A DNA stretch of 64,000 nt from positions 1,674,001-1,738,000 of the forward strand of contig NZ_CP162006.1 of the NCBI RefSeq assembly GCF_040822085.1, written 5' to 3'. The DNA is from Rhodoferax sp. WC2427. GTDB taxonomy: Bacteria; Pseudomonadota; Gammaproteobacteria; Burkholderiales; Burkholderiaceae_C. Shown piece by piece: positions 42,659 through 51,222 of the stretch (positions within the stretch are counted from its first letter, which is position 1; every line of letters starts with the position of its first letter). A program made the translations under genes and the position numbers. The notes beneath the pieces were generated by a model that saw nothing but the letters and a program-made list of their open reading frames with translations, ran no database searches and was not told where the DNA came from.

Positions 42659-43717
42659 ATGACAGACCCCACCCCTCCCCACAAGCGCCGCGTACGTTAC
42701 GCGGGCACCCATCCCCGCCAGTTTGAAGAAAAGTACAAAGAGCTGGACCCCACGCGCCATGCGGCGGAGGTGGACAAGGTCATGCTGCGCGGGCAAACGC
42801 CTGCGGGCATGCACCGCTCTATTTGTGTGGATGAAATCCTCGCCATCCTCAAGCCCACGCCGGGCGAAACCGGCGTCGACCTGACCCTGGGTTTTGGCGG
42901 CCACACATTGGCCATGCTGCCGCTGGTGCAGCCGGGCGGGCGCATGTTTGGCATGGATGTGGACCCGATCGAGCTGCCCCGCACCACCGCGCGGCTGCGC
43001 GCCCTGGGCTTTGGCGATGAGGCACTGGTGGTGCACCGTGCCAACTTCAGCGAACTGGCCACCTTGCTGCCCCAGGCGGGCGGTGGCTTCGACTTTGCGC
43101 TGGCCGATCTGGGCGTGTCGTCCATGCAAATCGACAACCCGGCGCGGGGCTTCAGCTTCCGGGCCGATGGGCCGCTGGATTTGCGGCTGGACCCGACCAG
43201 CGGCCAGTCGGCCAGCGAACTGCTGCTGTGCGTGACGCGGCACCGGCTGCGCGACCTGCTCACCGACAACTCCGACGAGCCTTTCGCCCTGCCATTGGCC
43301 GCGGCCTTGCAAGGCCAGTACCTGGAAACCACGGTGCAGCTCGCCGACCTGGTGCGCTCCACCATGGAGCTGGCGTACAAGCGCAGCATGCCCGCGGAAG
43401 AGCGCCTGGCCGAAACCAAGAAGGTGCTGCAGCGCACCTTCCAGGCGCTGCGCATCGAGGTGAACGACGAGTTTGGCGTGCTCGACACGATGCTGCTGAA
43501 CCTGCCTGCGTGCCTGAAGCCGGGTGGGCGCGTGGCCATTCTGAGCTTCCATTCCGGGGAAGACCGGCGCGTGAAAAAGTGCTTTCAAACCGGCGAGCGC
43601 AACGGCACCTTCAGCAGCGTGGCCCCGGACCCGATCCGCGCCTCGTATGACGAGCAACGCAGCAACCCGCGCTCCACGTCCGCCAAATTGCGCTGGGCGG
43701 TGCGGGCGTTGCATTAA
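42659..43717 (+). CDS. RsmH/MraW-like SAM methyltransferase paralogue
   Basis: 352 residues related to 16S rRNA m4C1402 methyltransferase RsmH: VDLTLGFGGHTLAMLPLV (SAM motif, here LGFGGH against the usual TFGRGGHS), FALADLGVSSMQIDNPARGFSFRADGPLDLR, and the C-terminal KPGGRVAILSFHSGEDRRVKKCF. The genuine rsmH of beta-proteobacteria is in the dcw cell-division cluster; none of those genes is here, and the N-terminal 50 residues (KRRVRYAGTHPRQFEEKYKELDP) are unlike RsmH. It is therefore probably a divergent second copy with a different or accessory target. Function not established. Confidence 0.8.
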   Translation: MTDPTPPHKRRVRYAGTHPRQFEEKYKELDPTRHAAEVDKVMLRGQTPAGMHRSICVDEILAILKPTPGETGVDLTLGFGGHTLAMLPLVQPGGRMFGMDVDPIELPRTTARLRALGFGDEALVVHRANFSELATLLPQAGGGFDFALADLGVSSMQIDNPARGFSFRADGPLDLRLDPTSGQSASELLLCVTRHRLRDLLTDNSDEPFALPLAAALQGQYLETTVQLADLVRSTMELAYKRSMPAEERLAETKKVLQRTFQALRIEVNDEFGVLDTMLLNLPACLKPGGRVAILSFHSGEDRRVKKCFQTGERNGTFSSVAPDPIRASYDEQRSNPRSTSAKLRWAVRALH

Positions 43718-43830
43718 ACCGGGGCGAAAAGACGCAGTTTTATGTTCCAGATAGCGCGCAATACCGCGCCCGGTGCCCAGATGGTTGCCGAATTGGTGTA
43801 CAAGGTCAGTAGCTTGTTTGTGTGAACAAA

Positions 43831-46800
43831 ATGAATCTAGACAGTCCTCGCAACCGTTTCATTGCCACCGCCACCGCCGCCTATCTGGTTTTTGCACTCG
43901 TCTGGATTTTCCTGTCCGATCGGCTGCTGGGCGCTTTCACCGACATCTCGTCGATGATTTGGTTGTCCACCGCCAAGGGCCTGTTCTTCGTGGTCAGTAC
44001 GGCGGGCATGTTTTTTGTCGCGCTGCAGGCGGTCCCGTCGGCAGAAAGCTCGGGCAAGACCAGTCTGGTCGGCAGCCTGGACCAGGGCTTGAGCGTATTC
44101 CAAGCCCCGCGCTGGATGGTGTACCTCTTCGCGCTGTTGGTGACTGTGCTCATGGTGGGGGTGCGGGTCGGCATGGCGCATGGCCCGCTGGACAGGCCGA
44201 TGCTGATCTTGTTCATGATGCCGATCATTCTGAGCGCGCTCATGGGGGGCCTGGGGCCAGGCCTGCTGTCGACCCTGGTGGCGGCCTTCGGCGCATTTTG
44301 GGCGATTACGGCGTCTGGCATCTGGGTGTCCACCCAGGACCAGGTCCAGTTCGCCGCACTGGTGGTGAATGGTGTTGCGGTGAGCGTGCTCAGTGCGGTA
44401 CTGCGGCATGCACTGCGCCGTGCCGACAGCCAGCGCCGCCTGCTCGACAGTGTGGTCTCCGGCACCTCGGATGCCGTGTTTGTGAAAGACCGCGCGGGCC
44501 GCTACCTGCTGGGCAACCAGGCCACTGCGCAATTTATCGGAAAACCGCTGTCCGAGATTCTGGGCAAGGACGACACCACGCTATTTGACAGCGCGTCGGC
44601 TGCGCAAGTCATGGCCACGGACCAGGCGATCATGGAGGCCAACAAGACACAAACCCATGAAGAATCCGTCAAGACGCTGGATGGGCAGGAAATGGTGTTC
44701 CTGGTCACCAAGGGCCCGGTGCGGGATGCCGACGGCAAAGTGTCTGGCATTTTTGGCGTTTCGCGCGACATGACGGAGCGTCTGAAGGCCAAAAAGCTGC
44801 TGCGTGCCCGCGAGCGGCAACTGGCGCGGGTGGTGGAAGGCTCCGACCAGGGGTTTTGGGACTGGAACCTGCAAACCAATGTCTTCCAGGTCAGTCCACG
44901 CTGGGAAACCATGTTGGGCTACGCGCCCGGCGAGGTGGACGTTCGCGTGGAGCGTTGGGGTGACCTGGTGCCGCCGGACGACCTGGCCGCCGCCATGCTG
45001 TCGATCCAGCGGCACTTGGCGGGCGAGACCAGTAACCACGAAATGGATGTGCGGTACCGGGCCAAAAATGGCGAATTGCGCTGGATCCACACCCGTGGAC
45101 GGATTGTCGAATGGGATGGCGACGGCAAGCCCCTGGTCATGGCCGGGTCGCACACCGACGTCACCCAGCAGAAGGATTTTGAGCTGGCCCAGCGGGCGGC
45201 AAGTACCGTCTTTGAAAGCAGCTACGAAGGCTTGATGATGGTGCGGGCGGATGGTCTGATCACCAAGGTCAACCCGGCCTTTGTGCGGATCACCGGGTAT
45301 GCCGCAGAAGAGGTGATCGGCAAGTCGCCCCGCATCCTGGCGTCTGGTCGGCAAGGGGTTGATTTTTACCGGGCCATGTGGGCGGCCATTGCCACACAAG
45401 ACTATTGGCAGGGCGAAATATGGAACCGCCGCAAGGGCGGCGAGGTGTATGCCGAACTGTTGGCGATATCGGTGGTGCGCGATAGCGCCGGTGCGGTGGA
45501 GCACTATGTCGGCGTGTTTTCGGACATCAGCCGGCTCAAGTCGCACGAGGCCGAACTGGACCGCATTGCGCACTACGACCCGCTGACCGGTGTGCCGAAC
45601 CGACGTTTGTTGGCCGACCGTTTGGCGCAGGCCATTGCCCGTACCTCCCGCAGCGAACTGTCGCTGGCCGTCTGCTACCTCGACCTGGACAGCTTCAAAC
45701 AGGTCAATGACCGTTACGGCCACTCTGGCGGAGACCAACTGCTGGTGGGCGTGACAGAACATCTGAAAAAGATACTGCGTGCGGAAGACACCTTGGCGCG
45801 CCTGGGGGGCGATGAGTTTGTGCTGCTGCTGGCCGATATCGCTTCACCCGAAGAGTGTTCCATTGTTCTCGAGCGGGTATTGGCCGCAGTACGGACCCCG
45901 GTGCAGATCGATGGCCAGGCCGTGAGTGTGTCTGCCAGTATTGGCGTAAGTCTGTACCCGCAAGACCGCTCCGATGCCGACACCGTGCTGCGCCATGCCG
46001 ACCAGGCCATGTATTTGGCCAAAAATGCCGGCAGGAACGGCTTTCATCTGTTTGACCCGGAGAGCGACCGCAAGGCCCAGCAACACCGGGTGTATGTGGA
46101 CAGGGTCCGGTTGGCACTCAAGCAGGACGAGCTGGTGCTTTTCTACCAGCCCAAGGTGGACCTGCGCGATGGGCGCCTGATTGGCGTAGAGGCGCTGGTG
46201 CGCTGGCAACACCCGGAGCAGGGCTTGCTGCCACCTTCTGCCTTTTTGCCCCACATCCAGGGGAGCAACCTGGATGCGGTGTTGGGCGACTGGGTCATCC
46301 GGACTGCACTGGCCCAGGCGGCACGGTGGTGGGATGAAGGTCTGCAACTGGAGATGGGGGTCAATATCTCTGCGTCCCACCTGGTGCAGCCCGACTTTGG
46401 CGAAAAGCTGGCGGCCGCCCTGGCGGCGCAGCCACGACTGCCGCCCGGGACACTGGAGCTCGAGGTTTTGGAAACGGCGGCTTTCGAAGACATCAATGCG
46501 GCGGGTGCCATCTTGCGCCAATGCCAGACGCTGGGCGTGCGCGTCGCACTGGACGACTTTGGCACAGGCTATTCGTCGCTCACCTATCTGCGCAAGCTGC
46601 CGGTCGATACGCTGAAAATCGACCAGAGTTTTGTGCGCGACATGCTGACGGATGCCGATGACCGCGGCATTGTGGAGAGTGTCATTCGCCTGGCCAGTGC
46701 CTTCAACCGTGCAGTGATTGCGGAAGGGGTGGAGACCCTGGAAATTGGCGCGGCACTGCTGGGCATGGGCTGCCACCAGGTACAAGGCTACGGGGTGGCC

Positions 46801-46905
46801 CGGCCCATGCCGGCTTCGGCACTGGCCGACTGGGTGCGGCAGTGGCACCAAGAGGGCCGCTGGCGTGGTTTAGCCCCTTTCGACGCCCACAGCTATGCGA
46901 TCTGA
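43831..46905 (+). CDS. membrane-bound PAS-GGDEF-EAL protein (c-di-GMP turnover)
   Basis: About 1024 residues. The N-terminal membrane part has six hydrophobic segments, including a DUF4118/KdpD-like unit (LFMMPIILSALMGGLGPGLLSTLVAAFGAFWAI). Three PAS domains follow (about 205-320, 330-450, 455-575), then a GGDEF domain with intact RLGGDEF and an EAL domain with intact EALVRWQHPE, DDFGTGYSSL and AEGVETLE. Both catalytic signatures look active, so it may make and degrade cyclic-di-GMP according to its sensor input. The ATG at 43831 or the GTG three codons upstream could be the start; no clear Shine-Dalgarno. Confidence 0.92.
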   Translation: MNLDSPRNRFIATATAAYLVFALVWIFLSDRLLGAFTDISSMIWLSTAKGLFFVVSTAGMFFVALQAVPSAESSGKTSLVGSLDQGLSVFQAPRWMVYLFALLVTVLMVGVRVGMAHGPLDRPMLILFMMPIILSALMGGLGPGLLSTLVAAFGAFWAITASGIWVSTQDQVQFAALVVNGVAVSVLSAVLRHALRRADSQRRLLDSVVSGTSDAVFVKDRAGRYLLGNQATAQFIGKPLSEILGKDDTTLFDSASAAQVMATDQAIMEANKTQTHEESVKTLDGQEMVFLVTKGPVRDADGKVSGIFGVSRDMTERLKAKKLLRARERQLARVVEGSDQGFWDWNLQTNVFQVSPRWETMLGYAPGEVDVRVERWGDLVPPDDLAAAMLSIQRHLAGETSNHEMDVRYRAKNGELRWIHTRGRIVEWDGDGKPLVMAGSHTDVTQQKDFELAQRAASTVFESSYEGLMMVRADGLITKVNPAFVRITGYAAEEVIGKSPRILASGRQGVDFYRAMWAAIATQDYWQGEIWNRRKGGEVYAELLAISVVRDSAGAVEHYVGVFSDISRLKSHEAELDRIAHYDPLTGVPNRRLLADRLAQAIARTSRSELSLAVCYLDLDSFKQVNDRYGHSGGDQLLVGVTEHLKKILRAEDTLARLGGDEFVLLLADIASPEECSIVLERVLAAVRTPVQIDGQAVSVSASIGVSLYPQDRSDADTVLRHADQAMYLAKNAGRNGFHLFDPESDRKAQQHRVYVDRVRLALKQDELVLFYQPKVDLRDGRLIGVEALVRWQHPEQGLLPPSAFLPHIQGSNLDAVLGDWVIRTALAQAARWWDEGLQLEMGVNISASHLVQPDFGEKLAAALAAQPRLPPGTLELEVLETAAFEDINAAGAILRQCQTLGVRVALDDFGTGYSSLTYLRKLPVDTLKIDQSFVRDMLTDADDRGIVESVIRLASAFNRAVIAEGVETLEIGAALLGMGCHQVQGYGVARPMPASALADWVRQWHQEGRWRGLAPFDAHSYAI

Positions 46906-47001
46906 GGGCGCTTAGCGCGCGCCGAGCGCAGAAAGGGCTGTGCTACCGATGTCCGCTGCACGGGAGCCCCGTGCCAATCCAAACGGCACCCACAGCCCGC
47001 A

Positions 47002-47160
47002 GAATGGGCGTAGGCAGCTATTTTGTGGATAGCGTTTGAAAGGGTGGCTCGGTCCCATGGCCGTCAGCGGTGGCCATAGCCAGCCGGTGGGCACAGCGGC
47101 TTGACTTACAATTCAAGTGCTACAAATTCAATAGCTTGTCACGCCCATTCCTTGGGCGGT
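47002..47160. repeat. two interspersed repeat copies in opposite orientation
   Basis: Copy 1 (47002-47042) reads AGAATGGGCGTAGGCAGCTATTTTGTGGATAGCG. Copy 2 (47119-47160) is inverted: GTGCTACAAATTCAATAGCTTGTCACGCCCATTCC. They bracket about 75 bases in the 295-base gap before the methyltransferase gene; apart from them I see no gene in that gap. Together they could form a long cruciform or hairpin. Confidence 0.7.
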
Positions 47161-47200
47161 GGATGCCTATTTCGTTCATAACTATCCAAATACGCCCCTG

Positions 47201-48136
47201 ATGCAAGCCCTACTCGATGCCATCGCCACGATGGATCTGCCCACCGATGCGCAGCGTATTTTCCATGGACGGGGCGGGCTGCATCCGGGCTGCGAACACT
47301 GGGCGCTGGATGCGTTCCCACCGGTGTGGGTGTTGACCAGTTTCCTGCCTGCAACCGACGAGGAACTGGCCGCCATCGGCGCAGCCCTGGCCGCGCGCTG
47401 GCAGCAGCTGGCGCCAGACCAGCCGCTGAACTGGGTCTACCAGTGCCGCTTCGATGGCCGCACCGAGACCCGGCTGGTGGCCGGTGCCGTGCCCGACCCG
47501 CATGTGGTCACAGAGCAGGGCGCGCGCTACAAGCTGCACGTGCTCAAGGGGCAGAACCACGGCCTGTTTCTGGACATGGCCGAAGGGCGGCGCTGGGTGC
47601 GCCAGCATGTGGAGTCGTTGGCCCAGGTGCCGGGCCGTGCCGAGTTCCGGGTGCTGAACCTGTTTGCCTACACCTGCGCGTTCTCGGTGGTGGCCTTGCA
47701 GGCCGGGGCCAAGCAGGTGGTCAATGTGGACATGGGCCAGGGGGCCATCACCACAGGCCAGCAAAACCACCGGCTCAATGGCCTTGTCACAGGTGCCAGT
47801 TTTCTGCCGCATGACATCTTTACCACCTGGGGCAAGATCAATCGCAGCGGCCCGTACGACCTGGTCATCGTCGACCCGCCCAGCTTCCAGCGGGGCAGCT
47901 TTGTGGCCACCAAGGACTACGCCCGCCTGATGCGCCGCCTGCCCGATCTGCTGATGCACGGTGGCCATGTGCTGCTGTGCCTGAATGCGCCCGAGCTGGG
48001 CACGGCGTTTTTGCAAGACCAGATGCGCGAACTGGCCCCCGGGCTGGTGTTTGTGGAGCGGCTGGCGAATCCGCCGTCGTTTGCCGATGTATCGGATGAG
48101 CGGTCGCTGAAAGTATTGGTGTACCGCGGCCCATAA
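47201..48136 (+). CDS. class I SAM-dependent methyltransferase (RlmI/RlmK-like)
   Basis: 311 residues from the ATG at 47201. A divergent N-terminal part is followed by a Rossmann methyltransferase domain: KGQNHGLFLDMAEGRRWVRQH, the SAM loop VLNLFAYTCAFSVVALQAGAKQVVNVDM and the base-flipping motif DLVIVDPPSFQRGSF. This order is typical of RlmI/RlmK 23S rRNA cytosine/guanine methyltransferases, but the PUA domain is lacking, so the target is uncertain. The upstream in-frame GTG at 47159 would add 14 residues and would begin inside a repeat copy; no convincing ribosome site marks either start. Confidence 0.8.
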   Translation: MQALLDAIATMDLPTDAQRIFHGRGGLHPGCEHWALDAFPPVWVLTSFLPATDEELAAIGAALAARWQQLAPDQPLNWVYQCRFDGRTETRLVAGAVPDPHVVTEQGARYKLHVLKGQNHGLFLDMAEGRRWVRQHVESLAQVPGRAEFRVLNLFAYTCAFSVVALQAGAKQVVNVDMGQGAITTGQQNHRLNGLVTGASFLPHDIFTTWGKINRSGPYDLVIVDPPSFQRGSFVATKDYARLMRRLPDLLMHGGHVLLCLNAPELGTAFLQDQMRELAPGLVFVERLANPPSFADVSDERSLKVLVYRGP

Positions 48137-48140
48137 AAAA

Positions 48141-48170
48141 AGCCCCGGCACCGAAGTGCCGAGGCTTTTG
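48141..48170. terminator. bidirectional terminator between convergent genes
   Basis: Stem AGCCCCGGCAC/GTGCCGAGGCT with one mismatch and a CGAA loop (TTCG on the minus strand) is flanked by an A-tract on the left and a T-tract on the right, so it can serve both the methyltransferase and the Tim44-like gene. Confidence 0.82.
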
Positions 48171-48189
48171 CGTCTACGGCAAGCGCAGA

Positions 48190-49110
48190 TTACATCTGCT
48201 GGATACCCGACAGCACCCAACCACCCGCGCCTTGCAGCGGCTTGGTCAAATGCCACACCTCGTCAAACGGCTCCGACGGTGCCGTGGCTTCCTCGCGGAT
48301 CAGCCCGGTAAAGCGCACGCTCACCACGTAGTGGCCGTTCTCTTCTGCCACTTCCAGCACGTCGCCGTCGATGTTGACTACATCGGTCTGCTGCGCAGCG
48401 GTACCGCGGTCGCTCAGGTCCATCTTCAGCTGGGCAAACATTTCCGGCGTGGTGAACTGGCGGATGTCGTCCAGGTTACCGGCATCGTTGGCCGCTTGCA
48501 GGCGGATGAAGTTGACCTTGGCGTTGCGCACAAAACCGGCCACATCGAAGTCAGCAGGGATGGCCGAGCGCACCGGAACGCTGCCACCGATGCCGGAGCC
48601 AATGCCCGAGCCGATGTGGGAGCCGGTCGCGCTGCCGGGCATTTCCACCTTGTAGGCAGGCGCAGCAGGCGAGATGCTGGTGGGTGCACCCGCTCCGGCG
48701 TACTGCATGCCACCCACCGCGCCCGCCTTGGCCGCGGCGCGTTTGCGCAGGAAGAAGCCCACCGCCACCATGATGCCCGCGGCCAGCAGGCCCATCATCA
48801 GCATGGAGGCGAGTTCGCCACCGAAGCCAAAGTGCGATGCCAGTGCGGCCAGGCCCAGGCCGGCGGCGAGTCCGGCCAGCGGGCCCATCCATGAACGCTT
48901 GGGCGCTGCAGCGGCGGGTGCGGCAGCCGCAGCCGGGTTGGCCGCAGCTGCTTGTGTGGGAGCTGCTGTCGGTGCCTTGTTCGGTGTGGTGTCGCGCTGC
49001 ATGCCCAGGGATTTGCCTGCGCCCATGCGTTTTGCGGCTTCTGCGTCCATGGATACCGTGGACATGCCCAGGGCCATGACCACAGCCAGCAGGGAAAGTA
49101 ATTTTTTCAT
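48190..49110 (-). CDS. Tim44-like domain membrane protein
   Basis: 306 residues. A signal or anchor segment (MKKLLSLLAVVMALGMSTVSMDAEA) precedes an Ala/Pro-rich linker, a glycine-rich hydrophobic pair of segments (WMGPLAGLAAGLGLAALASHFGFGGELASMLMMGLLAAGIMVAVGFFL, about 74-122) and a C-terminal Tim44/TimA-like domain (about 180-300: DFDVAGFVRNAKVNFIRLQAANDAGNLDDIRQFTTPEMFAQLKMDL). Bacterial relatives are inner-membrane proteins of unknown function; Tim44 itself tethers chaperones to a translocon. The start ATG at 49110 has GGAGAACACC upstream. Confidence 0.88.
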   Translation of the reverse strand: MKKLLSLLAVVMALGMSTVSMDAEAAKRMGAGKSLGMQRDTTPNKAPTAAPTQAAAANPAAAAAPAAAAPKRSWMGPLAGLAAGLGLAALASHFGFGGELASMLMMGLLAAGIMVAVGFFLRKRAAAKAGAVGGMQYAGAGAPTSISPAAPAYKVEMPGSATGSHIGSGIGSGIGGSVPVRSAIPADFDVAGFVRNAKVNFIRLQAANDAGNLDDIRQFTTPEMFAQLKMDLSDRGTAAQQTDVVNIDGDVLEVAEENGHYVVSVRFTGLIREEATAPSEPFDEVWHLTKPLQGAGGWVLSGIQQM

Positions 49111-49240
49111 GGTGTTCTCCAGCGAAAACGAGTTGATGTGCCCGCGATACTAGGGGCATCAACCATCCTGAAAAAGCAGCTAAATAGAGATATTCATTTC
49201 TGAAAAACCAGAGGTTTTGGGGTCTGCGACACTACAGACC

Positions 49241-50155
49241 ATGGACAATGCCCACGCCACCCGCCTTTGTTTGCCACTGGATACCGACCTGGTCGCTGCG
49301 CTGGCCACCATGGTGGGGGCCATTGGCAGCCCCGACTGGTTCGATACCGTGCTCAATGTGCTGGGCACGGTGTGCGCCGTGGATTCGGGCGGCGCCATGC
49401 TGTTCCACCGCCACCAGCAGCCGCGCCGCATTCTGCACCGCTTCAACCCGCAGGAGCGCAGCCTGCCGGAAGATGCCTTTTTGTCCGGCCCGTACGTGCT
49501 GGACCCGAACTACCAGCTGTTTTTACAGGGCTGCCCCAGCGGCGTGTACTGGCTGCGCGACATCGCGCCGGATGATTTTTACGATTCCGAGTACTACCGG
49601 GTGTTTTATTCGCAGATCGGCCTGTCGGACTCGGTGGACCTGCTGTGGCGCATCAACGACGACACGGCTCTCAACATTTTCATCGAGCGCAGCATCCGCC
49701 ACACCCCGTTCCAGGCGACCGACCTGCTGGCGATCCGCACGCTGGCCCCCATCGTCATTGCCGCCACCGCCAAGCACCACGCCCTGACAGCCGCTGCCGC
49801 CGAGCGCCACAGCGACCGGCTGACCCACCGCAAGGTGCAGAGCACGGTGGAAAACTTCGCCAGCTCGTTGCTCACCCAGCGCGAGCGCCAGGTGCTGTTC
49901 TACATGATCAGCGGCTATTCGTCGGCGCTGACGGCCCAGCGGCTCAAAACCACCGAGGGCACCATCAAGATCCACCGCAAGAACATCCACCGCAAGCTCG
50001 ATATTGGCTCGCAGGCGGAGCTGTTCTCGCTGTTCATCCAGTGCATCCCGTTTGCCGAACCCGACGGGGCGGTAGACCCGCTGGCGGTCTACCAGAGCGC
50101 GCCTGCCGCCAGCCGTTGCAAGACGCTGCTGGAGGCCGGGCCCAGTACCGGCTGA
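49241..50155 (+). CDS. LuxR-type HTH transcriptional regulator
   Basis: 304 residues. The N-terminal 200 residues are a sensor region without a recognised family signature (possibly PAS/GAF-like). The C-terminal LuxR HTH is at about 208-265 (LTQRERQVLFYMISGYSSALTAQRLKTTEGTIKIHRKNIHRKLDIGSQAELFSLF). The start at 49241 (MDNAHATRLCLPLD) is chosen over an upstream in-frame ATG at 49217. The stop is directly adjacent to the convergent binding-protein gene. Two similar palindromic boxes lie upstream of that gene and dgcN and could be its targets, though this is positional inference. Confidence 0.85.
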   Translation: MDNAHATRLCLPLDTDLVAALATMVGAIGSPDWFDTVLNVLGTVCAVDSGGAMLFHRHQQPRRILHRFNPQERSLPEDAFLSGPYVLDPNYQLFLQGCPSGVYWLRDIAPDDFYDSEYYRVFYSQIGLSDSVDLLWRINDDTALNIFIERSIRHTPFQATDLLAIRTLAPIVIAATAKHHALTAAAAERHSDRLTHRKVQSTVENFASSLLTQRERQVLFYMISGYSSALTAQRLKTTEGTIKIHRKNIHRKLDIGSQAELFSLFIQCIPFAEPDGAVDPLAVYQSAPAASRCKTLLEAGPSTG

Positions 50156-50932
50156 TTACTTGCCGTACACGTCGAAATCGAAGTATTTGTCGGCGATCTT
50201 TTTGTAAGTGCCGTTGGCGTGCACGGTTTTCAGCGCGGCGTTGAAATCGGCCTTGAGCTGGGTGTCTTTTTTGCGCATGGCCACCCCGGTGCCGTAGCCC
50301 AGCACCGCCGGGTCTTTCAGTTCATAGGTGGCAAACTCAAACGGCTTGCCCTCGGGCTTGGCCAGAAAGCCCATCTTCATCTCTACCAGGTTGCCGATGA
50401 TGGCATCCAGCCGGCCCGAGGCAATGTCCAGGTACGAGTCCTGGGTGGACTCGTAGCGCTGCACGGTGGCCCCGGCCTTGGCGTAGTATTTTTCTGCGTA
50501 GTCGGCCTCGGTGGAGCCCTTGAGCACGCCGACCTTTTTGCCTTTGAGGGCGGCGGGCGAGCCGTCCAGGCCACTGCCGTGCTTGATGATCACGCGGTAG
50601 GGGATGTCGGTGATCTTGTCGCTGAAGGCCACGGTCTTGCGGCGGTCATCGGTCACCGTCATGCCCGACATGATCATCTCGAACTTGCGGGCCTGCAGCG
50701 ACGGCACCAGCGCGTCCCACGGCGACTCCACAAACACGCAGCGGCGCTTCATTTCGGCGCAAATGGCATGGCCCAGGTCGATCTCGAAGCCCACCAGCTT
50801 GCCGTCCGGGGCTTTGTACTCGAAGGGCTCGTAGGTGGCATCGGTGCCGATGCGCAGGTCTTTGGTGTCTGCCGCGTGGGCCGACAGACCCAGCGCAAGG
50901 CAGACCAGAGAGAGAAGATGGTTCAGTTTCAT
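50156..50932 (-). CDS. amino-acid ABC transporter substrate-binding protein (family 3)
   Basis: 258 residues. A Sec signal peptide (MKLNHLLSLVCLALGLSAHA) precedes an SBP_bac_3 domain: LRIGTDATYEPFEYKAPDGKLVGFEIDLGHAICAEMKRRCVFVE, IIMSGMTVTDDRRKTVAFSDK and the C-terminal NGTYKKIADKYFDFDVYGK. It resembles the lysine/arginine/ornithine and histidine binding proteins (ArgT/HisJ). No permease or ATPase gene is adjacent, so it must work with a transporter encoded elsewhere. It is divergent from dgcN and shares its promoter region, suggesting that it feeds amino acids to the D-glutamate pathway. Confidence 0.88.
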   Translation of the reverse strand: MKLNHLLSLVCLALGLSAHAADTKDLRIGTDATYEPFEYKAPDGKLVGFEIDLGHAICAEMKRRCVFVESPWDALVPSLQARKFEMIMSGMTVTDDRRKTVAFSDKITDIPYRVIIKHGSGLDGSPAALKGKKVGVLKGSTEADYAEKYYAKAGATVQRYESTQDSYLDIASGRLDAIIGNLVEMKMGFLAKPEGKPFEFATYELKDPAVLGYGTGVAMRKKDTQLKADFNAALKTVHANGTYKKIADKYFDFDVYGK

Positions 50933-51036
50933 CGGAGATTCCTGGAAGTGTGAACGCCATATCGGCGCAGATCGGTCGTGGGATGCAGGGAACGCGGCGC
51001 AAGAATACGGTGATTTTTTGGGCGGTGAACGGCCTC

Positions 51037-51107
51037 TACCCCCAAAGGGATAGCCCTATTTTTACGGGCTTGTCCGCAGGATCCGACGGCCTATCCCTGT
51101 GGGTGTA
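51037..51107. promoter_or_regulatory. two similar TAYCCC-N4-GGG boxes in the SBP/dgcN divergent region
   Basis: TACCCCCAAAGGGATA (51037-51052) and TATCCCTGTGGGTGTA (51092-51107) share the imperfect dyad TAYCCC...GGG..TA, with centres 55 bases apart, in the 290-base gap between the binding-protein gene and dgcN. Paired sites on near-helical spacing suggest a regulator; the nearby LuxR-type protein is a candidate. No gene is seen in this gap. Confidence 0.4.
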
Positions 51108-51222
51108 GGGCCCGCGCCGGGCCTGGTTTTGCCGGGCCAAACGGGCTTACGCTCCGGCTCGCCAAAGCCTTTGGCACGCGACCGGCTATGCGATGACAGG
51201 CCACTTGAACCGAATCAAAACC

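Noticed and set aside
43718..43830. Search for a tRNA or small RNA in the gap before the first GGDEF-EAL gene
   Set aside because: No cloverleaf or terminator; only a possible remnant of the repeat (CAGTAGCTTG).
48872..48985. Low-complexity Ala/Pro-coding stretch in the Tim44-like gene considered as a tandem repeat
   Set aside because: Codon-level irregular; simply a disordered Ala-rich linker.
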